Counted from the stretch's first letter, positions 18,157 to 27,387 are shown. The stretch is DNA of 64,000 nucleotides from Gordonia zhaorongruii (GCF_007559005.1 NZ_CP041763.1:434001-498000); one strand, 5' to 3'. Translations and numbers: made by a program. The notes: generated by a model not told the origin, from the letters alone.

Positions 18157-19224
18157 GTGGACTTCACCCTGGACTCCGCGGCTGCTGCAGTTCGCGACGT
18201 CGCGGACGACGTGATGCGGCGTATGCAGCCGGACTGGGAGACGAGATTCGCCGCTGGTGTCGGCGGCTTCGATGAGGCCGCGTGGCGCGGGCTCACCGAC
18301 GCAGGCGTCACCGCAATGCCGCTGCCCGAGGAGTTCGGTGGTGACGCTCTCGGAGTGGATTCGCTGCGTCCGCTCGTGCAGCGCGCGGGTCGTGACGCCG
18401 TCGTCACGCCGCTGATCGGGACCCTTGCCGGGGGGCTGGTGCTCGCACAGAGCACGGCTGCCGGCGATTGGGCGTCGATCGCCGCCGACGGAGGCTGGTA
18501 CGCGGCCGCCATCGGCGAGCCGCGTCGTGCACTCGGGGAGCGGTTCGACGCGCACCTGGAGAACGGAGTCCTCTCGGGCACCAAGACCGGTGTCCTGCAT
18601 GCCGAGGGCGCAGGCGCGTTCCTGGTGGCGACCGACCACGGAGTGGTCGTCGTCGATCCGGCGGCAGCGGGGATCACCGTCACCCGGACCACGTCGTCGT
18701 CGGGGTGGGGTGAGTACACGGTGGTGTTCGACGAGGTCGCGATCGCCGACGGCCAGGTAGTCGCAGACGATTCGCAGTATTTCGCGGACGTCTACCGCGC
18801 ACTGGTCGCCGCATACGCCGACGGACTGCTGGCCGGTGCCATCGCCCGGACGGCCGAGCACGTCAGCACCCGCAATCAGTTCGGACGGCCGATCGCCACC
18901 TTCCAGGCGGTGGGTCAGCAACTCGCGGACATCTACGTGGTGTCGGCGACCCTCGAGCTCGTCAGTACCGCAGCGGCGTGGGAACTCGAGAACAAGCGTG
19001 TGGCCACCGACGACCTGGCGACCGCAGCCTTCTGGATCGCCGACGAACTGCCCGCGACCATGCGGACCATGACGCACCTGCACGGGGGAGTCGGCGTCGA
19101 CGTGACGTACCCGCTGCACCGGTACTTCTCCATCGCGAAGGACCTCGGACGGCTGGTCGGCGGGAGCGACGGCACGCTCGGCGTGCTCGCCGATGACACG
19201 GACCTGGAGGCGGCATGTTCATAG
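18157..19224 (+). CDS. fadE28: Acyl-CoA dehydrogenase subunit FadE28 (ChsE1)
   Basis: A 355-residue acyl-CoA dehydrogenase homologue, the partner chain of the heterotetramer ChsE1-ChsE2, which oxidises the three-carbon propionate side-chain CoA of cholesterol intermediates. The pattern matches mycobacterial FadE28: LSGTKTGVLHAEGA, AYADGLLAGAIARTAEHVSTRNQFG, LHGGVGVDVTYPLHRYFS and a C-terminal KDLGRLVGG. GTG start at 18157 with GGGAGG 6 nt before it. The stop overlaps the fadE29 ATG by 10 nt, fitting coupled translation of the two subunits. First gene of the operon fadE28-fadE29-chsH2-chsH1-ltp2. Confidence 0.93.
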   Translation: MDFTLDSAAAAVRDVADDVMRRMQPDWETRFAAGVGGFDEAAWRGLTDAGVTAMPLPEEFGGDALGVDSLRPLVQRAGRDAVVTPLIGTLAGGLVLAQSTAAGDWASIAADGGWYAAAIGEPRRALGERFDAHLENGVLSGTKTGVLHAEGAGAFLVATDHGVVVVDPAAAGITVTRTTSSSGWGEYTVVFDEVAIADGQVVADDSQYFADVYRALVAAYADGLLAGAIARTAEHVSTRNQFGRPIATFQAVGQQLADIYVVSATLELVSTAAAWELENKRVATDDLATAAFWIADELPATMRTMTHLHGGVGVDVTYPLHRYFSIAKDLGRLVGGSDGTLGVLADDTDLEAACS

Positions 19225-20375
19225 CGCTCACCGACTCGCAGCTCGCGCTCCGCGATGAACTGCGCTCGTACTTCTCCACGCTGATCAGTGACGAGGACGC
19301 GCGCACGATGCGCGTGAACCGCCACGGGGAGACGTCGCGCAAGGTGATCAAGCAGATGGGCGCCGATGGCTGGCTCGGCGTCGGCTGGCCGAAAGAATTC
19401 GGCGGCAAGGGATTCGGCGAGATCGAGCAGCAGATCTTCACGAACGAAGCGGTGCGGGCCGATGTCCCGCTGCCGTCGGTCACCCTGCAGACCGTCGGAC
19501 CCACGCTGCAGCGGTACGGCACACAGGAGCAGAAGGACCTGTTCCTGCCGAAGATCCTCACGGGCGACGTGCATTTCGCGATCGGTTACACCGAACCCGA
19601 CTCGGGCACCGACCTCGCCTCGCTCACCACCCGCGCCGTGCGCGACGGTGACGACTACCTCGTGAACGGTCAGAAGATCTTCACCACCGGCGGTCACGAC
19701 GCCGACTACATCTGGCTGGCCTGCCGTACCGATCCGGATGCCCCGAAGCACAAGGGCATCTCGATCCTCATCCTCGACACGAAGGATCCGGGGTACAGCT
19801 GGACCCCGATCATCACCGCCGACGGCGCCCACCATGTGAACGCGACGTACTACAACGACGTTGTGGTCCCCGCGTCGATGCGCGTCGGCGAGGAGGGCGA
19901 GGGCTGGAAGCTGATCACCACGCAGTTGAACCACGAGCGCGTCATGCTCGGACCGTCCGGACGCATCGGCGGTGTGTCCGACAAGGTTCGCGAATGGGCG
20001 GGTGCCACCGAGATCGACGGCGAGAAGGTGGTCGACCGCGACGACGTGCGTCGCGCACTCGCCAAGATCGGTGCGTACGAACGACTCAACGAGCTGCTGA
20101 ACTGGCAGGTGGCGTCCAGCGGTGAGATCTCGATGGCCTCGGCGGCCGCCACCAAGGTGTTCGCGACCGAACGAGTGCAGACCATCCATCGCATGGCGGA
20201 CGAGATCGTGGGCCGCTACGGCGATTTCACCGATCCCGGCACGGCCGACCTCGTCGACTGGCTCGACATGATGGCCAAGCGCAACGCCGTCATCACCTTC
20301 GGCGGCGGCGTCAACGAGGTCATGCGCGACATGATCGGCACGGCGGGCCTCGGCCTGCCGCGTGTGAAGCGATAG
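19215..20375 (+). CDS. fadE29: Acyl-CoA dehydrogenase subunit FadE29 (ChsE2)
   Basis: A 386-residue chain closely matching mycobacterial FadE29 over its whole length (MFI-LT start, LGVGWPKEFGGKGFG, HFAIGYTEPDSGTDLASL, HDADYIWLACRTDPD, TFGGGVNEVMRDMI). ChsE2 carries the catalytic base of the ChsE1-ChsE2 heterotetramer; the conserved TTQLNHERVMLGP region is the likely site. It introduces the double bond in the 3-carbon side chain (3-oxo-4-pregnene-20-carboxyl-CoA). It overlaps fadE28 by 10 nt and precedes chsH2 by 12 bp. Confidence 0.95.
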   Translation: MFIALTDSQLALRDELRSYFSTLISDEDARTMRVNRHGETSRKVIKQMGADGWLGVGWPKEFGGKGFGEIEQQIFTNEAVRADVPLPSVTLQTVGPTLQRYGTQEQKDLFLPKILTGDVHFAIGYTEPDSGTDLASLTTRAVRDGDDYLVNGQKIFTTGGHDADYIWLACRTDPDAPKHKGISILILDTKDPGYSWTPIITADGAHHVNATYYNDVVVPASMRVGEEGEGWKLITTQLNHERVMLGPSGRIGGVSDKVREWAGATEIDGEKVVDRDDVRRALAKIGAYERLNELLNWQVASSGEISMASAAATKVFATERVQTIHRMADEIVGRYGDFTDPGTADLVDWLDMMAKRNAVITFGGGVNEVMRDMIGTAGLGLPRVKR

Positions 20376-20387
20376 GGGAGCGTACCG

Positions 20388-21395
20388 ATGAGCATCACCC
20401 CGGAATCGACAGCCGACGAGATCCGCTCTGCGGCACAGGAGATCATCGCGTCAGGCGCCAGTGCGCCGAAGACCGGGCGCGACCCGATCAACCGCCCGAT
20501 GATCCACAACTGGGTCGAGGCGATGGGTGACGGGAACCCGATCTACGTCGACGACGACGCGGCTCGCGCCGCCGGACACGACGGCGTCGTCGCACCGCCG
20601 GCCATGGCGCAGGTCTGGACGATGCGCGGACTGCACGGTGCCCGCACCGACGACGATCCGCTGGGCCGGGCGAGTGCGCTGTTCGACGAGGCCGGCTTCA
20701 CGTCGGTGGTCGCCACCAACTGCGACACCGTCTACCACCGCTACACCGCGCCCGGCGAGGAGGTGACGCTGTCCGCCGAACTGGTGGACGTCGTCGGGCC
20801 CAAGCAGACAGCGCTCGGTGACGGCTGGTTCTTCACCACCCGCAACACCTGGAGCGTGGGCGACGAGATCGTGGCGGAGATGAACTTCCGCATCCTCAAG
20901 TTCCGTCCCGCAGCCAAGAGCGCGGCCTCGGACGGCTACCCGGATCTCGACCCGGCCAAGCTCATCCGGCCCAGCGCCTCGCGCGATACCGCGTTCTTCT
21001 GGGACGGTGTCGCCGCTCATGAGCTGCGAGTCCAGCAACTCGACGACGGGGCGCTGCGTCATCCGCCGATCCCGGCGACGTGGAAGTCGCGCGGCGACGA
21101 CGGCGAGTTCGGGGCCACCGACTACGTGGTCGCATCCGGTCGCGGCAGCGTCTACAGCCATGTGGTCCATCATGCGCCGAAGGTGCCGGGCCGCTCACTG
21201 CCGTTCGTCGTCGCACTCGTCGAACTCGAGGAGGGAGTCCGGATGCTCGGCGAACTCCGCGACGTGGAGCCCGGTGACGTCCAGATCGGGATGCCCGTCG
21301 AGGTGACGTTCCTCGACTTCGACGCGGACGGCGACAAGCCCGCGTGGACGCTGTACGCATGGCGTCCGGCAGGTACGACAGGAGAAGGCGCATGA
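20388..21395 (+). CDS. chsH2: Steroid enoyl-CoA hydratase/DUF35 subunit ChsH2
   Basis: A 335-residue two-domain protein: an N-terminal MaoC-like hotdog (about residues 25-180) and a C-terminal DUF35 OB-fold part (about 200-330, VVASGRGSVYSHVVHH). In mycobacteria ChsH1-ChsH2 hydrates the ChsE1-ChsE2 product, and the DUF35 part docks Ltp2. Order and neighbours match. Oddly, the segment before the OB fold (RVQQLDDGALRHPPIPATWK) has no Cys, although DUF35 proteins normally carry a four-Cys zinc ribbon there; the whole protein has only one Cys. The start has GGGGAG upstream; the stop overlaps chsH1 (ATGA). Confidence 0.92.
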   Translation: MSITPESTADEIRSAAQEIIASGASAPKTGRDPINRPMIHNWVEAMGDGNPIYVDDDAARAAGHDGVVAPPAMAQVWTMRGLHGARTDDDPLGRASALFDEAGFTSVVATNCDTVYHRYTAPGEEVTLSAELVDVVGPKQTALGDGWFFTTRNTWSVGDEIVAEMNFRILKFRPAAKSAASDGYPDLDPAKLIRPSASRDTAFFWDGVAAHELRVQQLDDGALRHPPIPATWKSRGDDGEFGATDYVVASGRGSVYSHVVHHAPKVPGRSLPFVVALVELEEGVRMLGELRDVEPGDVQIGMPVEVTFLDFDADGDKPAWTLYAWRPAGTTGEGA

Positions 21396-21805
21396 GCGCG
21401 AACACCGCGGTCGGTACGGCATTGCCGCCCCTGACGATCGAGGCGACCCCCACGTTCGTGGTCGCCTCCGCCCTCGCCACCCGTGATTTCCAGGACGTGC
21501 ACCACGACCGGGATCTCGCGCACCAGAAGGGCTCGAAGGACATCTTCGTCAACATCCTGACCGACACGGGTCTGGTGGAGCGCTTCGTCACCGACTGGGC
21601 CGGCCCTCGGGCGCGGATCGCGTCCATCTCACTCAAACTCGGCGTGCCCTGGTACGCGTACGACGGCCTCACCTTCACCGGCGAGGTGACCGAGGTCGAA
21701 TCCACACAGGTGGAAGGCGATCGAGTGACGGTGGCCGTCACCGGGACCAATTCGCTGGGAAAGCACGTGATCTCCACCGTCGTCTTCACCCTGCAGGAGG
21801 CGTGA
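21392..21805 (+). CDS. chsH1: MaoC-like steroid enoyl-CoA hydratase subunit ChsH1
   Basis: A 137-residue single-hotdog MaoC protein with the catalytic motif ATRDFQDVHHDRDLAHQKGSK (Asp...His). It pairs with the ChsH2 MaoC domain to form the active hydratase in cholesterol side-chain breakdown. Short for a hydratase, as in mycobacterial Rv3541c. The ATG at 21392 overlaps the chsH2 stop (ATGA), and AGGAG sits 6-10 nt upstream; the longer upstream frame is rejected. Its stop overlaps the ltp2 start. Confidence 0.92.
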   Translation: MSANTAVGTALPPLTIEATPTFVVASALATRDFQDVHHDRDLAHQKGSKDIFVNILTDTGLVERFVTDWAGPRARIASISLKLGVPWYAYDGLTFTGEVTEVESTQVEGDRVTVAVTGTNSLGKHVISTVVFTLQEA

Positions 21806-22983
21806 TGTCCGAACGAACTCTCTCCGGCAAGGCGTCGATCGCCGGTATCGGCGCGACGGACTTCTCCAAGAACTCGGGCCGCAGCGAACTGCGACTGGCC
21901 GCCGAGTGCATCAACACCGCCCTCGACGATGCAGGCCTGTCGGCCGCCGATGTGGACGGTCTGGTCACGTTCACCATGGACACCAACATGGAGATCGCGG
22001 TGGCGCGCGCCGTCGGGATCCCGGAACTGACGTACTTCTCGCGCATCCACTACGGCGGCGGCGCGGCCTGCTCGACGGTGCAGCAGGCCGCGATGGCCGT
22101 TGCGACCGGAGTGTGCGACGTGGCCGTCGCGTACCGCGCGTTCAATGAGCGTTCCGGTAACCGGTTCGGCCAGGTCAATGCGGCGGTCGCCAGCCAGGAG
22201 AACTCGTCGGGCACCGACAACGCCTTCTCCTACCCGCACGGGCTCTCAACGCCTGCCGCATTCGTGGCGATGGTCGCCCAGCGGTACATGCACGACTACG
22301 GCGCGACGAGCGAGGACTTCGGCCAGGTGGCCGTCGTCGACCGCAAACACGCCGCGGTGAACCCGAACGCCTTCTTCCACGGCAAGCCGATCACCCTCGA
22401 GGATCACCAGAACTCGCGCTACATCGCCGAACCGCTGCACCTGCTGGACTGCTGCCAGGAATCGGACGGCGGGGTTGCGATCGTCGTCGTCTCTCCGGAG
22501 CGGGCGAAGGACCTCAAGCGCAAACCGGTCTCGATCGCCGGGGCCGCGTCCGGCAGCGGGAGCGACCAGTTCATCATGACCAGCTACTACCGTGACGATC
22601 TTCCGGCACTGGAGGAGATGGGGCTGGTGGGCCGTCAACTGTGGGAGCAGTCCGGGCTGGGACCCGACGACATGGATCTCGCGGTCCTCTACGACCACTT
22701 CACCCCGTACACGCTGATCCAGCTCGAGGAGCTCGGGTTCTGCGGACGAGGGGAGGCCAAGGATTTCGTGCGCGAACCCGGCGCCCTCGAAGTGGGCGGC
22801 CGCCTCCCGTTGAACACGCACGGCGGTCAGCTCGGTGAGGCGTACATCCACGGGATGAACGGCATCGCCGAAGTCGTCCGCCAACTGCGCGGCGACTCCG
22901 TCAACCAAGTCGACGGCGCCTCGCAGGCACTGGTCACCGCAGGCACCGGCGTTCCGACGTCCGGCCTCATCCTCACCGCCTGA
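21805..22983 (+). CDS. ltp2: Thiolase-fold steroid aldolase Ltp2
   Basis: A 392-residue thiolase-superfamily lipid-transfer-like protein. Instead of a thiolase Cys triad it has the SCP-x/Ltp2 features GGGAACSTVQQAAMAVATG, YDHFTPYTLIQLEELGFC and LNTHGGQLGEAYIHG. In mycobacteria Ltp2 with the ChsH2 DUF35 domain performs the retro-aldol cleavage that releases the last side-chain carbons as propionyl-CoA, leaving a 17-keto steroid. AGGAGG at 21795-21800 favours the ATG at 21805 over the GTG at 21802. It closes the fadE28-ltp2 chain of overlapping genes. Confidence 0.93.
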   Translation: MSERTLSGKASIAGIGATDFSKNSGRSELRLAAECINTALDDAGLSAADVDGLVTFTMDTNMEIAVARAVGIPELTYFSRIHYGGGAACSTVQQAAMAVATGVCDVAVAYRAFNERSGNRFGQVNAAVASQENSSGTDNAFSYPHGLSTPAAFVAMVAQRYMHDYGATSEDFGQVAVVDRKHAAVNPNAFFHGKPITLEDHQNSRYIAEPLHLLDCCQESDGGVAIVVVSPERAKDLKRKPVSIAGAASGSGSDQFIMTSYYRDDLPALEEMGLVGRQLWEQSGLGPDDMDLAVLYDHFTPYTLIQLEELGFCGRGEAKDFVREPGALEVGGRLPLNTHGGQLGEAYIHGMNGIAEVVRQLRGDSVNQVDGASQALVTAGTGVPTSGLILTA

Positions 22984-23040
22984 CCCCGCGATCACCTCCC
23001 ACGACCACTCCCACCATCCCGCATCAAGGAGACGAACGAG

Positions 23041-24669
23041 ATGAAGTTCAACCTCGCAGACGTGTTCGAGACCGTCGCCGACGCCGTCCCGGACCGCGTC
23101 ATGCTCAGTTACGAGGGCGACAACTACACCTATCCGGAGATGGATGCGCTGATCAATCAGGTGGCGCACATGTTCGTCGCGCACGGCATCGGTCATGACG
23201 ACAACGTGGCGCTGTTCCTCAAGAACAGCGTGGAGCACGTGACGAGTCTGATCGGCCTCCTGAAGGTGCGTGCGTCTCCGGTCAACGTGAACTACCGCTA
23301 CACCGACGCCGAACTCGAGTACATCTTCGAGAACTCGGATTCGAAGGCGATCGTCGTCGAGCTTCCCGAGCATCAGGCGTCGGTCGCTCGGCTGATGGCG
23401 AAGCTGCCCGAGCTGACGACGGTGTTCGTGATCGGCGAGGTCAGCGCCGAACTGCGTGAGGCGGCTGCCGCGCTCGACGGTCGCACAGTGGAGGTCGTCG
23501 ACTTCGCCGAGCACACCTCGGCGAGTACCGAGCGGGACTTCGAACCGCGCAACGGCGAGGAGCTGTACCTGCTGTACACGGGCGGCACCACCGGATACCC
23601 GAAGGGTGTCATGTGGCAGCACGACGACTTCTTCCGCAAGCCCATCTCGGGCGGCAACCCGTACGGCGATCCGCGCGAGAGTCTCGAGCATCTCGCTGCA
23701 GAGGTGAAGAACTTCCCGTCGCTGGCGTTCCTCATCGCGGCACCGCTCATGCACGGTGCGGCGTCGTACTCGCTGTTCACCTTCCTCTCACTCGGTGGCC
23801 GACTCATCATCGAGCGCGACTTCGACGCCGAGAAGATCGTCCGCAACATCGGCCGCGATCAGACTCAGATCGTGCTGATCGTCGGCGACGCCATGGGCGC
23901 CCCGCTCGCCGACGAGCTCGAGAAGCAGAAGGACACGGCCGACCTCTCGTCGCTGTTCTCGATCGCCTCAGGCGGTGCCATCTGGAGCCAGAGCGTCCGC
24001 GACCGCCTGGTGGCGGTGAAGCCCGAGCTGCTGCTGCGCGACAACTTCGGTGCGTCCGAGTCGGGCAACGACGGCGAGATCATGCTCGACGAGAACGGCA
24101 ACCTGAAGGTGCCGCCGACACCGCGCATGATGGTGGTCGACGAGCTGTTCGAACGCGTCGAGACCCCGAACCAGCCCGGCTACATCGCCCGCGTCGGCAA
24201 CATTCCGCTCGGCTACTACAAGGATCCGGAGAAGACTGCGCGCACCTTCCCGACCATGGCGGACGGCACGCGCATCTCGGTGCTCGGCGACATGGGCTAC
24301 GTCACCGAGGACGGCAGCATCGTATTCCTCGGCCGCGGCAGCCAGTGCATCAACACCGGCGGAGAGAAGGTGTACGCCGAAGAGGTGGAGGCAGCACTGC
24401 ACGGCCATCCGGCGATCGCCGATGCACTCGTCGTCGGCGTGGCCGACGAGAAGTACGGCCAGAGCGTGGCGGCCGTCGCACGGCTCGAAGACGGTATGGA
24501 GGAGCCGACGCTCGAGGACGTGCAGGAGTTCTGCCGTCAGACGCTCGCCCGCTACAAGGTGCCGCGCACCGTCGTCTTCGTCGACGAGGTGAAGCGGACG
24601 CCGGCAGGCAAGGCCGACTACAAATGGGCGAAGACGGCGGCGTCACGGCCGGTCGGGGCGTCGTCCTAG
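23041..24669 (+). CDS. Steroid/long-chain acyl-CoA synthetase, FadD19-like
   Basis: A 542-residue ANL-superfamily AMP-forming ligase. The P-loop-like motif LLYTGGTTGYPKGVMW lies near residues 177-192, with the tryptophan context seen in the FadD17/FadD19 group; GASESGNDGE is motif A5-like, DMGYVTEDGSIVFLGRG the hinge, and RTPAGKADYKW bears the C-terminal catalytic Lys. FadD19 activates C24/C26 sterol side-chain acids. The gene lies 57 bp after ltp2, in line with the KstR-controlled operon, with AAGGAG upstream. Assignment to FadD19 rather than another sterol FadD is an inference from context and motif. Confidence 0.85.
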   Translation: MKFNLADVFETVADAVPDRVMLSYEGDNYTYPEMDALINQVAHMFVAHGIGHDDNVALFLKNSVEHVTSLIGLLKVRASPVNVNYRYTDAELEYIFENSDSKAIVVELPEHQASVARLMAKLPELTTVFVIGEVSAELREAAAALDGRTVEVVDFAEHTSASTERDFEPRNGEELYLLYTGGTTGYPKGVMWQHDDFFRKPISGGNPYGDPRESLEHLAAEVKNFPSLAFLIAAPLMHGAASYSLFTFLSLGGRLIIERDFDAEKIVRNIGRDQTQIVLIVGDAMGAPLADELEKQKDTADLSSLFSIASGGAIWSQSVRDRLVAVKPELLLRDNFGASESGNDGEIMLDENGNLKVPPTPRMMVVDELFERVETPNQPGYIARVGNIPLGYYKDPEKTARTFPTMADGTRISVLGDMGYVTEDGSIVFLGRGSQCINTGGEKVYAEEVEAALHGHPAIADALVVGVADEKYGQSVAAVARLEDGMEEPTLEDVQEFCRQTLARYKVPRTVVFVDEVKRTPAGKADYKWAKTAASRPVGASS

Positions 24670-24749
24670 AGACGTCGACTGATCAGTGGACACGAGGCCC
24701 GGGCCGTTCTAGGGTTCTGGTGAATATCCGACCGAACGGGGCCTCTTCC

Positions 24750-25208
24750 ATGCGCATTCGCCATTTCGCCGTCACTCTCGCCGTCGCATCCGTCGCACTT
24801 CTGTCCGGATGCGGCATCGAAGGGACAGCGGTGAAGGCATCGCACGATGCCGGAGCGGAGACGACGTCGGTGGCCCCTTCTTCGTCGGCCGACAGCTCGC
24901 CGTCCTCGAGCGCTCCGTCCGCCGGTTCGGCGTCGGTCGCCGCCGATGAGATCGACCCCGACTCGACAGAGGCCAAGGCGTTTCTTCGGATCATGGAGGT
25001 CGAGAAGAAGCTGAGGACGAAGAGCGAGGCCGAGGTACTGCGTGCCGGAGCGAAGGCGTGCGCCGATCTCCGGTCGGGCAGATCGGTGTACGAGACCGCG
25101 ATGGCAGTGGACGTGGTGCCCAACGATCCGATGGTCGGCGGGATGGTCACCGGTGCAGCTGCGAGTTCCCTCTGCACCGACCAGAAGAAGAAGATCGACG
25201 ACTTCTGA
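24750..25208 (+). CDS. DUF732-like lipoprotein
   Basis: A 152-residue lipoprotein. The signal peptide ends in the lipobox LLSGC (Cys about residue 20). A Ser/Ala-rich linker of about 45 residues follows, then a small helical domain of about 80 residues with two Cys (KACADLRSG, SSLCTDQ) in the DUF732 pattern (mycobacterial secreted helical repeats ending ...ALC). Function is unknown. It follows the fadD gene by 80 bp. The next gene encodes a relative of identical length. Confidence 0.75.
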   Translation: MRIRHFAVTLAVASVALLSGCGIEGTAVKASHDAGAETTSVAPSSSADSSPSSSAPSAGSASVAADEIDPDSTEAKAFLRIMEVEKKLRTKSEAEVLRAGAKACADLRSGRSVYETAMAVDVVPNDPMVGGMVTGAAASSLCTDQKKKIDDF

Positions 25209-25289
25209 GTCGAGCAGCACTCGGCGGATGGACCGTTGCGGTACCGTCCGGCAGGTAAGTGCTCATTCTCCTCAGATCGGAGACGCGAC

Positions 25290-25748
25290 ATGCGTGCTCG
25301 TGCTGTCTGCTGTGCCCCGCTGATCGTCGGTTTCGCCCTGCTGGCGGCGGCGTGCGGCGACAACTCGTCGTCCACGGACTCGGCCTCCGAATCGCAGGCG
25401 GCCGCGACTTCCGCGGCGAGTTCGGAGTCCGGAACAGGAGGCACCGGGACGGAGGATTCACTTGCACGCCGCGGATACCTCGCCGCGCTCAAGGCCGGCG
25501 GCGTGAAGTACGACAGCGACGACGACGCTGTCGAGGCGGGCCGGGAGGTGTGCGAGGAACTCGGTGAGGGGAAAAGTCGCGACGAGGTCGTCAAGGACAT
25601 CGACGAGGACCGGGACGACGATCGCGGGAACCGGGTCGTGGTCGCGGCGACCACCGCCTTCTGCCCGGACAGACTGGGCGCCGTGATGCCGAGTCTTCCC
25701 GATGCGTCCGACCTTCCCACTCTGCCGAGCATCAAGGTCGGTGAGTAG
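25290..25748 (+). CDS. DUF732-like lipoprotein, paralogue of the preceding gene
   Basis: A 152-residue predicted lipoprotein with lipobox LAAAC at the end of the signal sequence, a Ser/Thr/Ala linker and a small acidic domain (YLAALKAGGVKY, then REVCEELGEG, ending in AFCPD) whose Cys spacing fits DUF732. It is likely a diverged duplicate of the gene before it. GGAGACG upstream supports the ATG at 25290. It converges with the ABC-F gene, 7 bp apart. Confidence 0.75.
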   Translation: MRARAVCCAPLIVGFALLAAACGDNSSSTDSASESQAAATSAASSESGTGGTGTEDSLARRGYLAALKAGGVKYDSDDDAVEAGREVCEELGEGKSRDEVVKDIDEDRDDDRGNRVVVAATTAFCPDRLGAVMPSLPDASDLPTLPSIKVGE

Positions 25749-25755
25749 CGGGGCT

Positions 25756-27387
25756 TCAGGGGTCCAGGCTCGACCGCCGGCGCAGGGATCGCCCGTCGTC
25801 GGTCAGTGCCAATACCGTGTCGATCCCGATCCGACGCAGGAAGCGATGGTCGTGACTGACCACGATGAGTGCTCCCCGGTACTCATCGAGCGCTTCGGCG
25901 AGCTGCTCGACGCTCGTCATGTCGAGGTTGTTGGTCGGTTCGTCGAGGATCAGCAGCTGGGCGGGAGGCTCTGCGAAGAGCAGTTTCGCCAGTGACACCC
26001 GGAAGCGCTCACCACCGGAGAGCGAGGAGACCGGCCGGTCGACGGTGCTGCCGCGCAACAGCAGCCGGGCGAGTCGATTCCGGATATCACCGGGAGTGGC
26101 GGACGGCGCCACCGTCCGGACGTTGTCCAGTGCGCCGGCGTCCTCATTCAGTCCGTCGAGACGCTGCGGGAGATATCCGAACTGCTCGGTGAGGAGCCGG
26201 CCCGATACCCGGTCCGCTTCAGGTTCGATGTTCGAGACCATCTGGGCCAGCAGCGTCGACTTCCCGGACCCATTCGCGCCGACCAGCGCGACGCGCTCCG
26301 GTCCCTGCACGATCACGTCTCCGCTCGCCGCGCCGGGGCCGGGGTGGAACTCGGCGATTCGGCGGCTTCGAGGCAGGTCGGGTGCGGGCAGATCCAGAGT
26401 GATGCGCTCGTCGTCGCGGATCCTGGCGTCAGCGGCGTCGAGGGCCGACTGGGCGGCGGTCACCTTGTCGTCCATGGTGTTCCGCAGAGCTCCCGCGGAC
26501 TCCTGCGCGCGCCGCTTGCGTGCGCCCGCCAGGATCTTGGGCAGACCGCCGTCGGCCTGCGCCTTCTTTCCCGTCCGAGCGCGGTGCGCGAGTTTCGTCT
26601 CCGTCTCCACGCGCTGACGCTTCTCGGCTTTGAGCGTCTGCTGTGCGGTTCGCGCGGCAGCGATTGCAGCCTCCTGCTCCCGCTCGACGTACTCCACCCA
26701 CTGCGAGTACGGGCCGCCGAACACCGTGATCGCCCCACCGCGCAGTTCTGCGGTGCTGTCCATGTGTTCCAGGAGGTCGAGGTCGTGGCTCACCACGACG
26801 AGAGTGCCCGGCCACTCGTCGAGCATGGCCGCGAGTTTCGCCCGTGTCGGCCGGTCGAGGTTGTTGGTCGGCTCGTCCAGCAGTGTGACTGCGGTGCGGC
26901 GGAGCCGCAGACCGGTCACGGCGATGAGCATCGCCTCGCCGCCGGACACCTCGGTCACGCGGCGGTCGAGGTCGGCCGCCGAGAACCCGATCCGGTCGAG
27001 TGCCTCGTCCGCGCGTGCCTCGATATCCCAGTCATCTCCGATCACCTCGAAGTGATGCTCGTCGGAGTCGCCGCCTTCGATTGCGCGGAGCGATGCCACG
27101 ACGGCGTCGATGCCGAGCAATGCGGCAACGGTCGTCTCACTGGTCAGCGTCAGGGTCTGCGGCAGATAACCGACGGTGCCCGCGGTGTCGATGGCACCGC
27201 TCGTCGGGCTCAGCTGCCCCGCGATCAGTCGCATCAACGTCGACTTGCCCGAACCGTTACGGCCGACGAGCCCGGTGCGTCCGGTACCGAAGGTCCCGTC
27301 GACGCCATCGAGTGCCACGGTTCCATCGGGCCATTCGAACGTGATGCTGCGCAGCACGACCGGTGCGGAATGAGGTGAAGGGAACAT
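25756..27387 (-). CDS. ABC-F family ATPase
   Basis: A 543-residue soluble protein with two ABC ATPase domains and no membrane part. Domain 1 has Walker A GRNGSGKST (about residues 42-50), signature VSGGEA and LLDEPTNNLD; domain 2 has GANGSGKST, LSGGERF and LILDEPTNNLD. An Arg/Lys/Ala-rich linker between them (QTLKAEKRQRVETETKLAHR) is the P-site tRNA-interaction motif typical of ABC-F. Such proteins act at the ribosomal E site in translation control or antibiotic protection. The ATG at 27387 is preferred over 27477, but neither has a good ribosome binding site. Confidence 0.9.
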   Translation of the reverse strand: MFPSPHSAPVVLRSITFEWPDGTVALDGVDGTFGTGRTGLVGRNGSGKSTLMRLIAGQLSPTSGAIDTAGTVGYLPQTLTLTSETTVAALLGIDAVVASLRAIEGGDSDEHHFEVIGDDWDIEARADEALDRIGFSAADLDRRVTEVSGGEAMLIAVTGLRLRRTAVTLLDEPTNNLDRPTRAKLAAMLDEWPGTLVVVSHDLDLLEHMDSTAELRGGAITVFGGPYSQWVEYVEREQEAAIAAARTAQQTLKAEKRQRVETETKLAHRARTGKKAQADGGLPKILAGARKRRAQESAGALRNTMDDKVTAAQSALDAADARIRDDERITLDLPAPDLPRSRRIAEFHPGPGAASGDVIVQGPERVALVGANGSGKSTLLAQMVSNIEPEADRVSGRLLTEQFGYLPQRLDGLNEDAGALDNVRTVAPSATPGDIRNRLARLLLRGSTVDRPVSSLSGGERFRVSLAKLLFAEPPAQLLILDEPTNNLDMTSVEQLAEALDEYRGALIVVSHDHRFLRRIGIDTVLALTDDGRSLRRRSSLDP

